Shown here one piece after another: positions 42,501-50,246 of a stretch of DNA of 64,000 nucleotides (the stretch's first letter is position 1; the number at the start of each line of letters is the position of its first letter). The notes beneath the pieces are model-generated. The model was not told the origin of the DNA. It searched no databases and saw nothing but the letters and a program-made list of their open reading frames with translations. The DNA comes from Massilia sp. erpn (GTDB taxonomy: Bacteria > Pseudomonadota > Gammaproteobacteria > Burkholderiales > Burkholderiaceae_D), in the NCBI RefSeq assembly GCF_024400215.1, contig NZ_CP053748.1, positions 2,852,001 to 2,916,000 on the forward strand, in the 5' to 3' direction. Position numbers and translations under genes: made by a program.

Positions 42501-42721
42501 TCCAGGGTGCTGGCAATGCCTTCAGCCTGTCCTCGGGCGGCAAGGCTATCCTGATCACCGGTGACGCTGCTGGCGGTTCCGTGGCTAACATCTGGTACAT
42601 CAACGATACCCTGGATGGCACGACCGGTACCGTGTCGGCCACCGACATCGTCCTGGTGGGCCACACCAACGCCAACTTCGATCTGGACAGCCTGATCACG
42701 TCCAACATCGTGCTGGCCTAA
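39557..42721 (+). CDS. DUF4214/RTX-type secreted surface protein (S-layer-like or adhesin)
   Basis: The 1054-residue protein has no N-terminal signal peptide. Two DUF4214-like units stand at residues 5-110 (YIAYFNRPADYKGLVFWQQ; IYMNLFGRHAELDGLKFWGN). A long Thr/Asn/Ala-rich beta-repeat region follows, with calcium-type nonapeptides (NGGKGNDTI, DGGEGTDTL, and GGNGNDIIRGGKGADVLDGG near 870). The tail DSLITSNIVLA has the hydrophobic end of type I secretion substrates. The plan resembles Caulobacter RsaA. Codons are extremely uniform (AAC, ACC, GGC, CTG, GTG), pointing to very high expression. The three T1SS genes follow, after a methyltransferase gene. Confidence 0.85.
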   Translation: MATSTADIQGLYIAYFNRPADYKGLVFWQQAADANGGLAVVANAFAASPEYTKAFAGKSTFGIIDTIYMNLFGRHAELDGLKFWGNALDNKILGIGNIAYQIMKGAQDTVGGFADKSAVAAKIAAAEKFYAALDTGVEVVSYDGEAPNAVVKAWLSNITDQTSLDAATTEAGLNEVMGSVINAYNNQTGGAKEFLLTTGVNNFVGDSGNDQFIADNTTTSQFSASDSLNGGAGTDTLTIYGSFGGTVGKLVSIENIVADSIADAGGWNFSTATGVKNVTVARAAGASTVTVAAGVDVTAYANADATKAQTVNFSATQTSAKLTLDTVNGNTGVAFNVGGAELTTLNLVTLGAASSLGHLDTDAKTATINVSGNQNLTIKDALDATVAKVDATTFSGKLNIIAGDHADDNTAAADVTIIGGTNDDTLSIVGVNKDTETSVNGGKGNDTILVTSDQIAGDAGDAIDGGEGTDTLSVNFANSATALTTDLSASLKNIEVISLTSDNTAAQTHTWAEGTVKSGVTSFVVAGDAADSFALTGLKAATGIKVTNNAAGVSATIGTDTTADAVTFTLDGTTIGTLAAVNYETVNIVSNKDSSDNTNALTTGTLASATKVVLTGAGNLAGGTITAAAGAAIDASAFTGNLTGTTFGASVKSYKGGTGKDEITLAAGDLKQGNTFDGGAGTDKLSVTAGAGQDLGIVGLTGFETLNLKTSGANVADFRNVTGLTTLNVSATAATDDLTLNRLSGDTVVTFTTSIDDVVTTIATGTTQKVGFAGAATVDNLTLDSGTITLTINSDDGNGTADQAGGVFTNAISGTSLTTINVTGNDKLNLGTLSTTVTTVDASAAKGALTVTASATATKITGSEVADSITGGNGNDIIRGGKGADVLDGGAGSDTYVFEATGAANGNDTITLVAGAGANGDKLNFAAFLAGGSVDQNGGAGTALVAYGAGNTNDVEINNKVALYSDATATNIDTAAEIAALIQGAGNAFSLSSGGKAILITGDAAGGSVANIWYINDTLDGTTGTVSATDIVLVGHTNANFDLDSLITSNIVLA

Positions 42722-42768
42722 TTGGTTGACGACATCTTGGACGTAAGTCCGGGATGTTAATCCCAAGC

Positions 42769-42803
42769 AAACCCCATCCCTCGCAAGAGGGGTGGGGTTT
42801 TTT
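42769..42803 (+). terminator. Strong rho-independent terminator after the surface-protein gene
   Basis: ACCCCATCCCTC pairs with GAGGGGTGGGGT around GCAA, followed by six T residues. It would cap the abundant surface-protein mRNA; the methyltransferase gene starts 21 bp later and may be read by partial readthrough. Confidence 0.9.
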
Positions 42804-42823
42804 CTCGTTTGTTGAAAGGAATA

Positions 42824-44272
42824 ATGATGTCTGAATGGTCTGCCGGGTATGTGTCCGACATCGATTACACATACGGCTATTACCATGAATTGAACCCGGC
42901 ACGCATCAAGCTGGCGTTTTTGAACGCCGGCCTGGCCTACCCGGATGTGCGGCAAGCCTGCGAACTGGGCTATGGTCAGGGCTTGAGCATCAATCTGCAT
43001 GCGGCGGCGGCCGATACACAGTGGCATGGCACCGATTTCAACCCGGCCCAGGCCGGTTTTGCCCAGAGCCTGGCGGCCGCTTCGGGCGCCGCCATCGATG
43101 TGCGCGACGAGGCCTTCCTGGAATTTTGCCAGCGTGCCGATCTGCCGGCCTTCGACAGCATCAGCCTGCATGGCATCTGGAGCTGGGTTTCGGATGAGAA
43201 CCGCGCGATCATCACCGATTTCCTGCGCCGCAAGCTGAAAGTGGGCGGGGTACTGTATATCAGTTACAACACCCAGCCCGGCTGGGCGCAAATGGCGCCG
43301 ATGCGCGATCTGCTGCAGCAATACCATGCCACGATGGTGGCACCGGGGCTGGGCAGCTTGCGCGGCATCGACGCGGCGCTGGCGTTTGCGGAGAATTTAA
43401 TGGCCACCGACCCGGGCTTTGCCCGCGCCAACCCCCAGGTGGCCGAGCGGCTGAACAAAATGAAGGGGCAGGACCGGACCTATCTCGCGCATGAGTACTT
43501 CAATCAGAACTGGTTGCCGATGTCCTTTGCCCGCATGAACCAATGGCTGGAGCCGGCCAAGCTCAGCTATGCTTGCTCCGCCACCTATATGGACCATGTG
43601 GAAGGGCTCGATCTCACCGAAGCGCAGTTCCAGCTGCTGAAGGCGTTGCCGGATGTGACGTTGCGCGAATCCACGCGTGATTTCATGGTGAACCAGCAAT
43701 TCCGCCGCGACTATTGGGTGCGCGGCGCACGCCGGCTGAGTCCGGTGGAGCGGAACGCGTTGCTGCGCGCCCAGCGCGTGATGCTGACCTGGCCGCGCGC
43801 CGACATCGGGCAGGTGGTGAAGGGAACCGTGCGCGAAGCCACCCTGAACGAAAGCGTGCATGCGCCGATCATGGACTATTTGGCCGATCTGCAGCCGCGG
43901 ACCATAGACGAGATCGCGCAGATGATGGCGCAGCGCGCCGTCAGCTTCGAGCGCGTCATGCAGGCGCTGATCGTGCTGGCCGGCATGTCGGTGCTCAGTA
44001 CGGTGCAGGATGAGTTGCAAATTGCCCGCGCCAAGCCCCGCACCGACCGTCTGAACCTGCATCTGTGCGGCCTGGCGCGCGCCCAGGGCTTGCAAACGCC
44101 GGAACAGTGGGCGGGCTATGTGCAGGTGCTGGTGCGCGAGCAGGGCGAGCGGCTGCAGAAAGATGGCCAGGTGCTGGAGTCGCTGGACGCCGAGCTGGCG
44201 GAGATCACGGCCCAGGCCCGCGTTTTCGCGGCGCAAACCCTGCCCTTGTTGCGCACCATGCAAGTGATCTGA
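42824..44272 (+). CDS. SAM methyltransferase with regulatory domain (PKMT-like)
   Basis: The 482-residue protein has an N-terminal class I SAM-binding fold (DVRQACELGYGQGLSINLHAAAADTQWHGTDFNPAQAGFA) and FDSISLHGIWSWVSDENR. It continues into the predicted methyltransferase regulatory domain (about 215-300) and a helical C-terminal part. Relatives with this plan include rickettsial protein-lysine methyltransferases that modify outer-membrane proteins. Placed between a secreted surface protein and its secretion system, it may methylate that protein. The start follows AAAGGA; ATG 42827 is an equal choice. Confidence 0.8.
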   Translation: MMSEWSAGYVSDIDYTYGYYHELNPARIKLAFLNAGLAYPDVRQACELGYGQGLSINLHAAAADTQWHGTDFNPAQAGFAQSLAAASGAAIDVRDEAFLEFCQRADLPAFDSISLHGIWSWVSDENRAIITDFLRRKLKVGGVLYISYNTQPGWAQMAPMRDLLQQYHATMVAPGLGSLRGIDAALAFAENLMATDPGFARANPQVAERLNKMKGQDRTYLAHEYFNQNWLPMSFARMNQWLEPAKLSYACSATYMDHVEGLDLTEAQFQLLKALPDVTLRESTRDFMVNQQFRRDYWVRGARRLSPVERNALLRAQRVMLTWPRADIGQVVKGTVREATLNESVHAPIMDYLADLQPRTIDEIAQMMAQRAVSFERVMQALIVLAGMSVLSTVQDELQIARAKPRTDRLNLHLCGLARAQGLQTPEQWAGYVQVLVREQGERLQKDGQVLESLDAELAEITAQARVFAAQTLPLLRTMQVI

Positions 44273-44279
44273 GCTGGGA

Positions 44280-44330
44280 GGCGGGATAATGTGATGAAAA
44301 TCACATTTTCCCGCCATTTTGCGCGATAAT
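44280..44330 (+). promoter_or_regulatory. CRP-dependent promoter P1 of the T1SS operon, inside a hairpin
   Basis: TGTGATGAAAATCACA (44290-44305) is an exact CRP site, and GATAAT (44325-44330) lies 35 bp from its start. The site is nested in GGCGGGA (44280-44286) and TCCCGCC (44309-44315), so the RNA from the upstream methyltransferase gene could fold a long hairpin with a GAAA loop. Confidence 0.7.
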
Positions 44331-44398
44331 CTGCTGGCGCCCCGCGTTTTTTGCGTGGGTGCCGCCATCTTGTTTTTTTGTTGGCCCTAGAAAATATT

Positions 44399-44439
44399 TG
44401 TGATCTACGTCACATTTTCATCTTGTTCTGGGGCATAAT
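44399..44439 (+). promoter_or_regulatory. CRP-dependent promoter P2 of the T1SS operon
   Basis: TGTGATCTACGTCACA (44399-44414) is an exact CRP site. CATAAT (44434-44439, five of six consensus bases) lies 35 bp from its start. The expected transcript start is near 44446, about 77 nt before the ATG at 44523. Confidence 0.74.
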
Positions 44440-44522
44440 GTCATCCCAGTTGCGTGCAGCGGTTGGTCTTGCTGACCCGCACTACGGCCCATGTGTCCTA
44501 ATTTGCACTGTGATGCGCAAAC

Positions 44523-46346
44523 ATGAAAAACTTCCTCCGACCTAAAAATGAAATCGAGCAGGCTCTGCTCACCTTCAAGCGCACCTTCCTGACCGTGGGT
44601 TGCTTCAGCGCGGTTACCAATATGTTGATGCTGGTGCCCTCTTTGTACATGCTGCAAGTCTATGACCGCGTGCTGCCCAGCCGTAATGAAGTCACCTTGC
44701 TCATGCTGACGCTGATGATGCTGGGTGCGTATGTCTTTGTCAGCGTGCTGGAGCTGGTGCGCAGCTTTGTGCTGGTGCGCGTGGGCGCCCGCTTCGACAT
44801 GGAATTGAACAAGCGCGTATATACCGCTGCGTTCGAGCAGAATCTGAAGCGCACCGGCGGCAATGCCGGCCAGGCGCTCAGCGATCTGACCAATATTCGC
44901 CAGTTCCTCACGGGGAATGCGCTGTTTGCCTTTTTCGATGCGCCCTGGTTTCCGATCTACCTGATCGTCATCTTCATGTTCGAACCCTCGCTGGGCTTGT
45001 TCTCGCTGGCAGGTACCCTGATCCTGCTGGTGCTGGCCTATGTGAATGAACGCGTGACGCATAAGCCGCTGGCCGATGCCAACACCATGGCCGTGGCGTC
45101 TTCCACGCTGGCCACGAATAATCTGCGCAATGCGGAAGTGATCGAATCGATGGGCATGCTGCCCAATCTGCTGAACCGCTGGTTCAAGATGCATGGCCGT
45201 TTCCTGCATCTGCAGGCCGAGGCCAGTGAAAAAGCCGGCATGGTCAATGCCGTGACCAAGTTCGTGCAGATCTCGCTGCAATCGCTGGTGCTGGGCCTGG
45301 GCGCCTTGCTGGCGGTGGAAGGCAAGATTTCCCCCGGCATGATGATTGCCGCCTCCATCCTGGTGGGCCGCGCCCTGGCGCCGGTGCAGCAGGTGATCGG
45401 CGTCTGGAAAACCTATAGCAATACGCGCAGCGCCTATGAGCGCCTGACGCTGCTGCTGGCGGCCAACCCGCAGCGCTCTGCCGGCATGGAACTGCCCAAG
45501 CCGCAAGGCGCGCTGGCGGTGGAGAATGTCAGCGCGGCGCCGCCCGGCGTACAGGGCGCGATTCTGCGCGGCGTCAACTTCGCCATCAGTCCCGGCGATG
45601 TGCTGGGCATTATCGGCCCCAGCGGCTGCGGCAAATCGACCCTGGCGCGCCTGCTGGTGGGCGTGTGGCCGGCCGCTTTCGGCAAGGTGCGCCTGGACGG
45701 TGCTGACATCTATCAGTGGAATAAGGCTGAGCTGGGACCGTATGTCGGCTATCTGCCGCAGGATATTGAATTGTTCGGCGGCACCGTCAGCGAGAATATC
45801 GCGCGCTTCGGCGAGGTTGATGCGGAAAAAGTGGTGCTGGCGGCCAAGCGCGCCGGTGTGCACGAGATGATTCTGCATTTGCCGCAAGGCTATGACACCG
45901 TGCTCGGCGACGGTGGCGCGGGCTTGTCCGGCGGGCAGAAGCAGCGCCTGGGGCTGGCGCGCGCCATGTATGGCGATCCGTCCCTGATCGTGCTGGATGA
46001 ACCGAATTCGAATCTTGACGATGTCGGCGAACAGGCGCTGGTGCAAGCCATCGTCGATCTGCGCCAGCGCGGCAAAACCATTGTGCTGATCACGCACCGT
46101 ACCAGCGTGATTGGCGTTACCAACAAGCTGCTCATGTTGCGCGATGGCGCAGTGGCGATGTTCGGCCCGACCAAGGATGTGATGGCGGCCCTGCAGGAAG
46201 CCGGCCAGAAGCAGTTGCAGGCGCAAGCCCAGGCCCAGGCCCAGGCCCAGGCCAACGCGCGCCAGCAAGCCGCGGCGCAGCAGGCATCGGAGCAGCCGCC
46301 CGCGGTGGCGGCAGCCGCCGATGCCGTCAAGACGGAACAGGAGTAA
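44523..46346 (+). CDS. Type I secretion ABC transporter (PrtD/RsaD family)
   Basis: The 607-residue protein has a six-helix exporter membrane domain (about 20-310) and an ATPase with Walker [10 protein letters not shown] (about 364), Q-loop [11 protein letters not shown], signature [15 protein letters not shown] (about 468), Walker [14 protein letters not shown] and H-loop ITHRTS. It lacks an N-terminal C39 or C39-like domain, as in PrtD/RsaD exporters of RTX proteases and S-layer proteins. A Gln/Ala-rich tail is encoded partly by GCCCAG repeats. Two CRP-type promoters precede it. Confidence 0.92.
   Translation: MKNFLRPKNEIEQALLTFKRTFLTVGCFSAVTNMLMLVPSLYMLQVYDRVLPSRNEVTLLMLTLMMLGAYVFVSVLELVRSFVLVRVGARFDMELNKRVYTAAFEQNLKRTGGNAGQALSDLTNIRQFLTGNALFAFFDAPWFPIYLIVIFMFEPSLGLFSLAGTLILLVLAYVNERVTHKPLADANTMAVASSTLATNNLRNAEVIESMGMLPNLLNRWFKMHGRFLHLQAEASEKAGMVNAVTKFVQISLQSLVLGLGALLAVEGKISPGMMIAASILVGRALAPVQQVIGVWKTYSNTRSAYERLTLLLAANPQRSAGMELPKPQGALAVENVSAAPPGVQGAILRGVNFAISPGDVLGIIGPSGCGKSTLARLLVGVWPAAFGKVRLDGADIYQWNKAELGPYVGYLPQDIELFGGTVSENIARFGEVDAEKVVLAAKRAGVHEMILHLPQGYDTVLGDGGAGLSGGQKQRLGLARAMYGDPSLIVLDEPNSNLDDVGEQALVQAIVDLRQRGKTIVLITHRTSVIGVTNKLLMLRDGAVAMFGPTKDVMAALQEAGQKQLQAQAQAQAQAQANARQQAAAQQASEQPPAVAAAADAVKTEQE
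46227..46250 (+). repeat. Four tandem GCCCAG hexamers in the ABC transporter tail
   Basis: Four perfect GCCCAG copies encode an alternating Gln/Ala run in the C-terminal tail. The in-frame hexamers could change length by slippage without breaking the frame. Confidence 0.8.
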
Positions 46347-46349
46347 ATC

Positions 46350-47717
46350 ATGGCAAATCAGTTAAAACCGGCGTCCACCGCTGCGGCCACCGAGGTGATC
46401 GCGCATGACGTGACGCCGCTGACGGTGAATACCGACGCTGGCGCTTACAGCAAAATGGGGTGGCTGGTGATCTTGCTGGGGGTCTGCGGCTTCCTGCTGT
46501 GGGCCTCGCTGGCACCGCTCGACAAGGGCGTCCCGATGTCCGGCACCGTGACCAAGGAAACCAACCGTAAGACGGTGCAGCACCTGAGCGGCGGCATCGT
46601 GGAAGATATTCTGGTCAAGGACGGTGACCATGTGAAGGCCGGCCAGGTGGTGGTGCGCATGAATAGCGTGATGGCCAAGTCGCAGGCCGAAACCACGCGC
46701 GCGCAGTACGTCACGGCGCGCGCCGTCGAGGCGCGCCTGCTGGCCGAACGCGATGGTAGCGCCAGCGTGCTGTTCCCGGCAGCCTTGGCGAGCCTGCGTG
46801 ATGAGCCGACCGTGGTGGCGGCGGTTGCGCTGCAAAGCCAGCTGTTTTCCTCGCGCCGCCAGGCGCTGCAAAGCGAGCTGGGGACGCTGGATGAGAGCAT
46901 CGCCGGTTTGAAACTGCAGATCAAGGGCCTGGAAGAGGCGCGCGAGAGCAAGAAGCAGCAGATGGGCTTCCTGAAAGAGCAGCTGGACAATATGCGCGAT
47001 CTGGCAAAGGAAGGGTATGTCGCGCGCAGCCGCCTGCTCGATCTGGAGCGTACCTATGCCCAGCTGAATGGCGCGATTTCCGAAGACATCGGCAATATCG
47101 GCCGTTCGCAGCGCCAGATCACCGAACTGAGCTTGCGCAAGATCCTGCGGACCCAGGACTATCAGAAGGAAGTGCGCAGCCAGCTGACCGATATCCAGCG
47201 GGAAGCGGCCGCCACCGGCAGCCGCCTGGCAGCGCTCGACTATGAGCTGCGCAATACGGAAGTGAAAGCACCGGCCGATGGCACGGTGTTCGGTTCGGCC
47301 GTGTTCACCCGCGGCGGCGTGGTCAGCCCAGGCGCGCGCATGATGGAAATCGTGCCGAGCGACGATCCGCTGGTGGTGGAAGGACAGCTGGCGGTGAATC
47401 TGATTGACCGCGTGCACAATGGCTTGCCGGTTGAACTGAGCTTCTCTGCCTTCAATACCAACCGCACCCCGCACATTCCAGGCGTCGTGATCCAGGTCTC
47501 GGCCGACCGCACCGTGGATGAGCGTACGGGCAATGCCTTCTACCGCGTGCGCGCCAGGGTGTCGCCGGAGGGCGCCAAGATCATCGCGCAGAAAAAGCTC
47601 GACATCCAGCCCGGCATGCCGGTGGAAATGATGGTGAAAACCGGCGAGCGTACCTTGATGAGCTACCTGATGAAGCCGGTGTTCGACCGTGCCAAATCGG
47701 CGCTGTCGGAGGATTGA
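46350..47717 (+). CDS. Type I secretion membrane fusion protein (HlyD/PrtE family)
   Basis: The 455-residue protein has a short cytosolic N-terminus, one transmembrane helix (about 37-55, GWLVILLGVCGFLLWASL), a lipoyl-like half (VQHLSGGIVEDILVKDGDHVKAGQVVVRM), a long coiled coil (about 165-290) and the second lipoyl/beta-barrel half (VKAPADGTVFGSAVFTRGGVVSPGARMMEIVP). It bridges the ABC exporter and the TolC-like channel. GGAG precedes the start, 3 bp after the ABC gene. Confidence 0.92.
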   Translation: MANQLKPASTAAATEVIAHDVTPLTVNTDAGAYSKMGWLVILLGVCGFLLWASLAPLDKGVPMSGTVTKETNRKTVQHLSGGIVEDILVKDGDHVKAGQVVVRMNSVMAKSQAETTRAQYVTARAVEARLLAERDGSASVLFPAALASLRDEPTVVAAVALQSQLFSSRRQALQSELGTLDESIAGLKLQIKGLEEARESKKQQMGFLKEQLDNMRDLAKEGYVARSRLLDLERTYAQLNGAISEDIGNIGRSQRQITELSLRKILRTQDYQKEVRSQLTDIQREAAATGSRLAALDYELRNTEVKAPADGTVFGSAVFTRGGVVSPGARMMEIVPSDDPLVVEGQLAVNLIDRVHNGLPVELSFSAFNTNRTPHIPGVVIQVSADRTVDERTGNAFYRVRARVSPEGAKIIAQKKLDIQPGMPVEMMVKTGERTLMSYLMKPVFDRAKSALSED

Positions 47718-47719
47718 GC

Positions 47720-49072
47720 GTGAAGAAATTCCTAGCGCAGCGCCGTATGGCGCGCTTCGTCGGGCAAGCCCTGGCCGCTGCCGCCCTGTGGCAGGGCGGC
47801 AGCGCCTCCGCCATGGGTTTGCTGCAGGCGTATCAGGCTGCCCTGATCAATGATCCGACCTACCAGAGCGCGTTGCAGGAAGCGCTGCAGGGGCGCGAGT
47901 ATGAAAACCTGGGCCGTTCGGGTCTGCTGCCCAATCTGTCCGCCAACTACAATGCGAGCAAAAACAAGTCCGACCAGGAAACCAATACCATCCTTGGCCG
48001 GCGCAATAACCACCAGGAGTACATCAGCCGCACCAGCAGCGTGACCTTGCGCCAGTCGCTGTTCAATCTGGACAGCATGGCGCGCTACCGGCAGGGCAAG
48101 GCCCAGTCGGCGTTCAGCGAAATGCAACTGGTGCAGCGCCAGCAAGAGCTGATCCTGCGTGTGAGCTCGGCGTATATCGACGCCCTGTTCAGCAATGCCC
48201 AGGTGCGCCTGGCCACGGTGCAGCGTGATATGTACGCCGAACAGCGTAAGGTGAACGACCGTCTGTTTGCCAAGGGCGAAGGGACGCGCACCGATATGCT
48301 GGAAACCCAGGCCCGTCTGGATCTGGCGGAAGCGCAGCTGCTGGAAGCCGGCGACAACCGGCAGACTGCCCTGGCGACGCTGGCCGGCATCGTCGGCCAG
48401 GACGTGGAGAGTCTCGATGAGCTGAGCGAGGACTTCCGTATCGGCGCGCCCGATGGCGAGAAGTTCGAGGCCTGGAAGGCGCAGGCCGTGGCGAATAATC
48501 CTGAACTCGGCGCCCAGGCTTTTGCCATCGAGGCCGCCAAACAGGAAATCAGCAAAGCGCGCTCCGGCCATGCGCCGCGCGTGGATCTGGTGGGTTCTTA
48601 TTCCAAGAATGCGTCGGAATCCATCAACTATATCGGCCAGGATTCAACCGTGCGCGGCGTCGGCATTCAGGTCAGTATTCCGCTCTACAGCGGTGGCTAC
48701 GTGAACGCCAGCACGCGCCAGGCGGTCGCCGGCCATGAACGCGCCAAGGCGGAATTACAGCTGAAGACGGACAAGGTGATGGTGGAGCTGCGTAAACAGT
48801 ATGCCGCCCGGCAGAGCAGCGTGTCGCGCATTTTGGCGCTGGAAAAAGCGGTTGCTTCCGGCAAACTGCTGCTGACGGCGACCGAGCAAAGCATCAAGGG
48901 CGGGGTGCGCATCAATCTGGATTTGCTGAACGCCCAGCAGCAGTTGTTTACCAGCCAGCGCGACCTGGCTCAGGCGCGCTACAACTACCTGCTGAGCAAT
49001 CTGCGGCTGCGCGCGGCCGCCGGCACCCTGGGCGAGGATGATATACGCCAGGCGGCGGCCTACTTCCGTTAG
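47720..49072 (+). CDS. Type I secretion outer-membrane channel (TolC family)
   Basis: The 450-residue protein has a signal peptide (to about residue 30, ...GGSASA) and the TolC repeat plan with two long alpha-helical hairpins and beta strands (GLLQAYQAALINDPTYQSALQEAL; VSIPLYSGGYVNASTRQA). A GTG start at 47720 is chosen because GGAGG lies 7 bp upstream; a TTG at 47714 overlaps the previous stop. It completes a dedicated export system for the surface protein. Confidence 0.9.
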   Translation: MKKFLAQRRMARFVGQALAAAALWQGGSASAMGLLQAYQAALINDPTYQSALQEALQGREYENLGRSGLLPNLSANYNASKNKSDQETNTILGRRNNHQEYISRTSSVTLRQSLFNLDSMARYRQGKAQSAFSEMQLVQRQQELILRVSSAYIDALFSNAQVRLATVQRDMYAEQRKVNDRLFAKGEGTRTDMLETQARLDLAEAQLLEAGDNRQTALATLAGIVGQDVESLDELSEDFRIGAPDGEKFEAWKAQAVANNPELGAQAFAIEAAKQEISKARSGHAPRVDLVGSYSKNASESINYIGQDSTVRGVGIQVSIPLYSGGYVNASTRQAVAGHERAKAELQLKTDKVMVELRKQYAARQSSVSRILALEKAVASGKLLLTATEQSIKGGVRINLDLLNAQQQLFTSQRDLAQARYNYLLSNLRLRAAAGTLGEDDIRQAAAYFR

Positions 49073-49101
49073 GCTGCCGCGGGGAGCGGCAGGGATGTGC
49101 C

Positions 49102-50217
49102 TTAAGTGGCGGCAGCAGCGCGGGGGGCAAATTGCCCCCCTATTTTTTTGCCGTACGCGCTCGACCAGATTTCCACGGTCTTGTGGATCAGCCAGGCGAG
49201 CGCGAAGATCAGGATCACCGTCAGCACCACGGCACGGCCAAAGCTCAGTCCCTGGTTCATCACCATCTTCAGCAGGGCATAACCGGTCAGGCTGTGCACC
49301 GCATACAGCGGATAACTGATGTCGGCCAGGAAGTCGAGGATGCGCTGCGGACGGAAGTAGCGGCGCAGCAGGAAGCACACGCTGAACAGGCCGAAGGCGC
49401 AGTAATAGTACTGGATCAGGATCGGATAGGTCTCCTTCTGCGGACCGAGCGACCAGGCCAGGCTGAAGCCGCCCAGCAGCAGGGCGCAGCCGGCCGCCAG
49501 GCGCAGCAGGCCCAGTTGTCCCTGCAGATGCTGGTAGAACAGGACGCCGGCCAGCATGAAGCAGACATAGTTCAAATCCGATACCAGCGCCGGCATGGCG
49601 ATTTGCGCGAACTTGCCGGGCATGGCCAGCGCCAGCCCGGGCAGCATCAGGTTCAGGCCGATCACGGTGACGACGAACAGCGCCATGGCGCGCAGATTGG
49701 GGCGCAGGAACATGGCGGGCGCCAGCGCTGCCAGCAGGTAAAACTTCAACTCGATGGCGAGCGTCCAGTTCACCGTGTCCAGCGAGGCTTCGCCGAGCAG
49801 ATTATGCACCAGCAGCAGATTGCTGGCGACCTGGCGCCCGGGCAGGGCAAACGCCTGCTGCCAGTAGTGTGCGCTGAGGAAGATAGCCAACAGGCCGATG
49901 CCCAGGCAGAACAGATAAGTTGGATAAATCCGGAACAGGCGCGCCACCATGAAGGCGCGCGGCGAATTGGAGCGCAGGCTGAACGGGATGACCAGGCCGC
50001 TGATCAGGAAGAACAAGGCCACGCCAAACGGGCCGTTCAGATAGGGCCAGGCCATGTAGCTGGTCCAGCCCGGTGCGGTCAGATTCAGATTGGGAGAAAA
50101 GGTGACGTTTGCGACCACCTGCTGAGCGCCATAAAAAATGCCGAAGTAGTGGGTGACGACAATCAGTATGGCGGCAAAGCCGCGTAACTGGTGGGCAAAA
50201 ACAAGCTTACTGCTCAT
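49102..50217 (-). CDS. Acyltransferase 3 family membrane protein (OafA-like)
   Basis: The 371-residue protein has about ten hydrophobic helices and the family start FAHQLRGFAAILIVVTHYFGIFYG (catalytic His region), with FGVALFFLISGLVIPFSLRSN and RLFRIYPTYL. Such enzymes O-acylate surface polysaccharide or LPS. It converges on the T1SS operon, and the last codons (GGQFAP) lie in the terminator stem of that operon. Confidence 0.87.
   Translation of the reverse strand: MSSKLVFAHQLRGFAAILIVVTHYFGIFYGAQQVVANVTFSPNLNLTAPGWTSYMAWPYLNGPFGVALFFLISGLVIPFSLRSNSPRAFMVARLFRIYPTYLFCLGIGLLAIFLSAHYWQQAFALPGRQVASNLLLVHNLLGEASLDTVNWTLAIELKFYLLAALAPAMFLRPNLRAMALFVVTVIGLNLMLPGLALAMPGKFAQIAMPALVSDLNYVCFMLAGVLFYQHLQGQLGLLRLAAGCALLLGGFSLAWSLGPQKETYPILIQYYYCAFGLFSVCFLLRRYFRPQRILDFLADISYPLYAVHSLTGYALLKMVMNQGLSFGRAVVLTVILIFALAWLIHKTVEIWSSAYGKKIGGQFAPRAAAAT
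49122..49149 (+). terminator. Rho-independent terminator of the T1SS operon
   Basis: GGGGGGCAA (49122-49130) is followed by its complement ATTGCCCCCC and a run of seven T. It lies inside the 3' coding end of the converging acyltransferase gene. Confidence 0.82.
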
Positions 50218-50246
50218 CGGTGGCGCATCTCCTTTTCAGGGTGAGG

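Noticed and set aside
39227..43327. Frame of about 1366 codons open on the minus strand across the surface-protein gene
   Set aside because: It mirrors the extreme codon bias of the plus-strand gene, has no ribosome site, and its translation is low-complexity Gly/Val/His/Gln. It is an antisense shadow.
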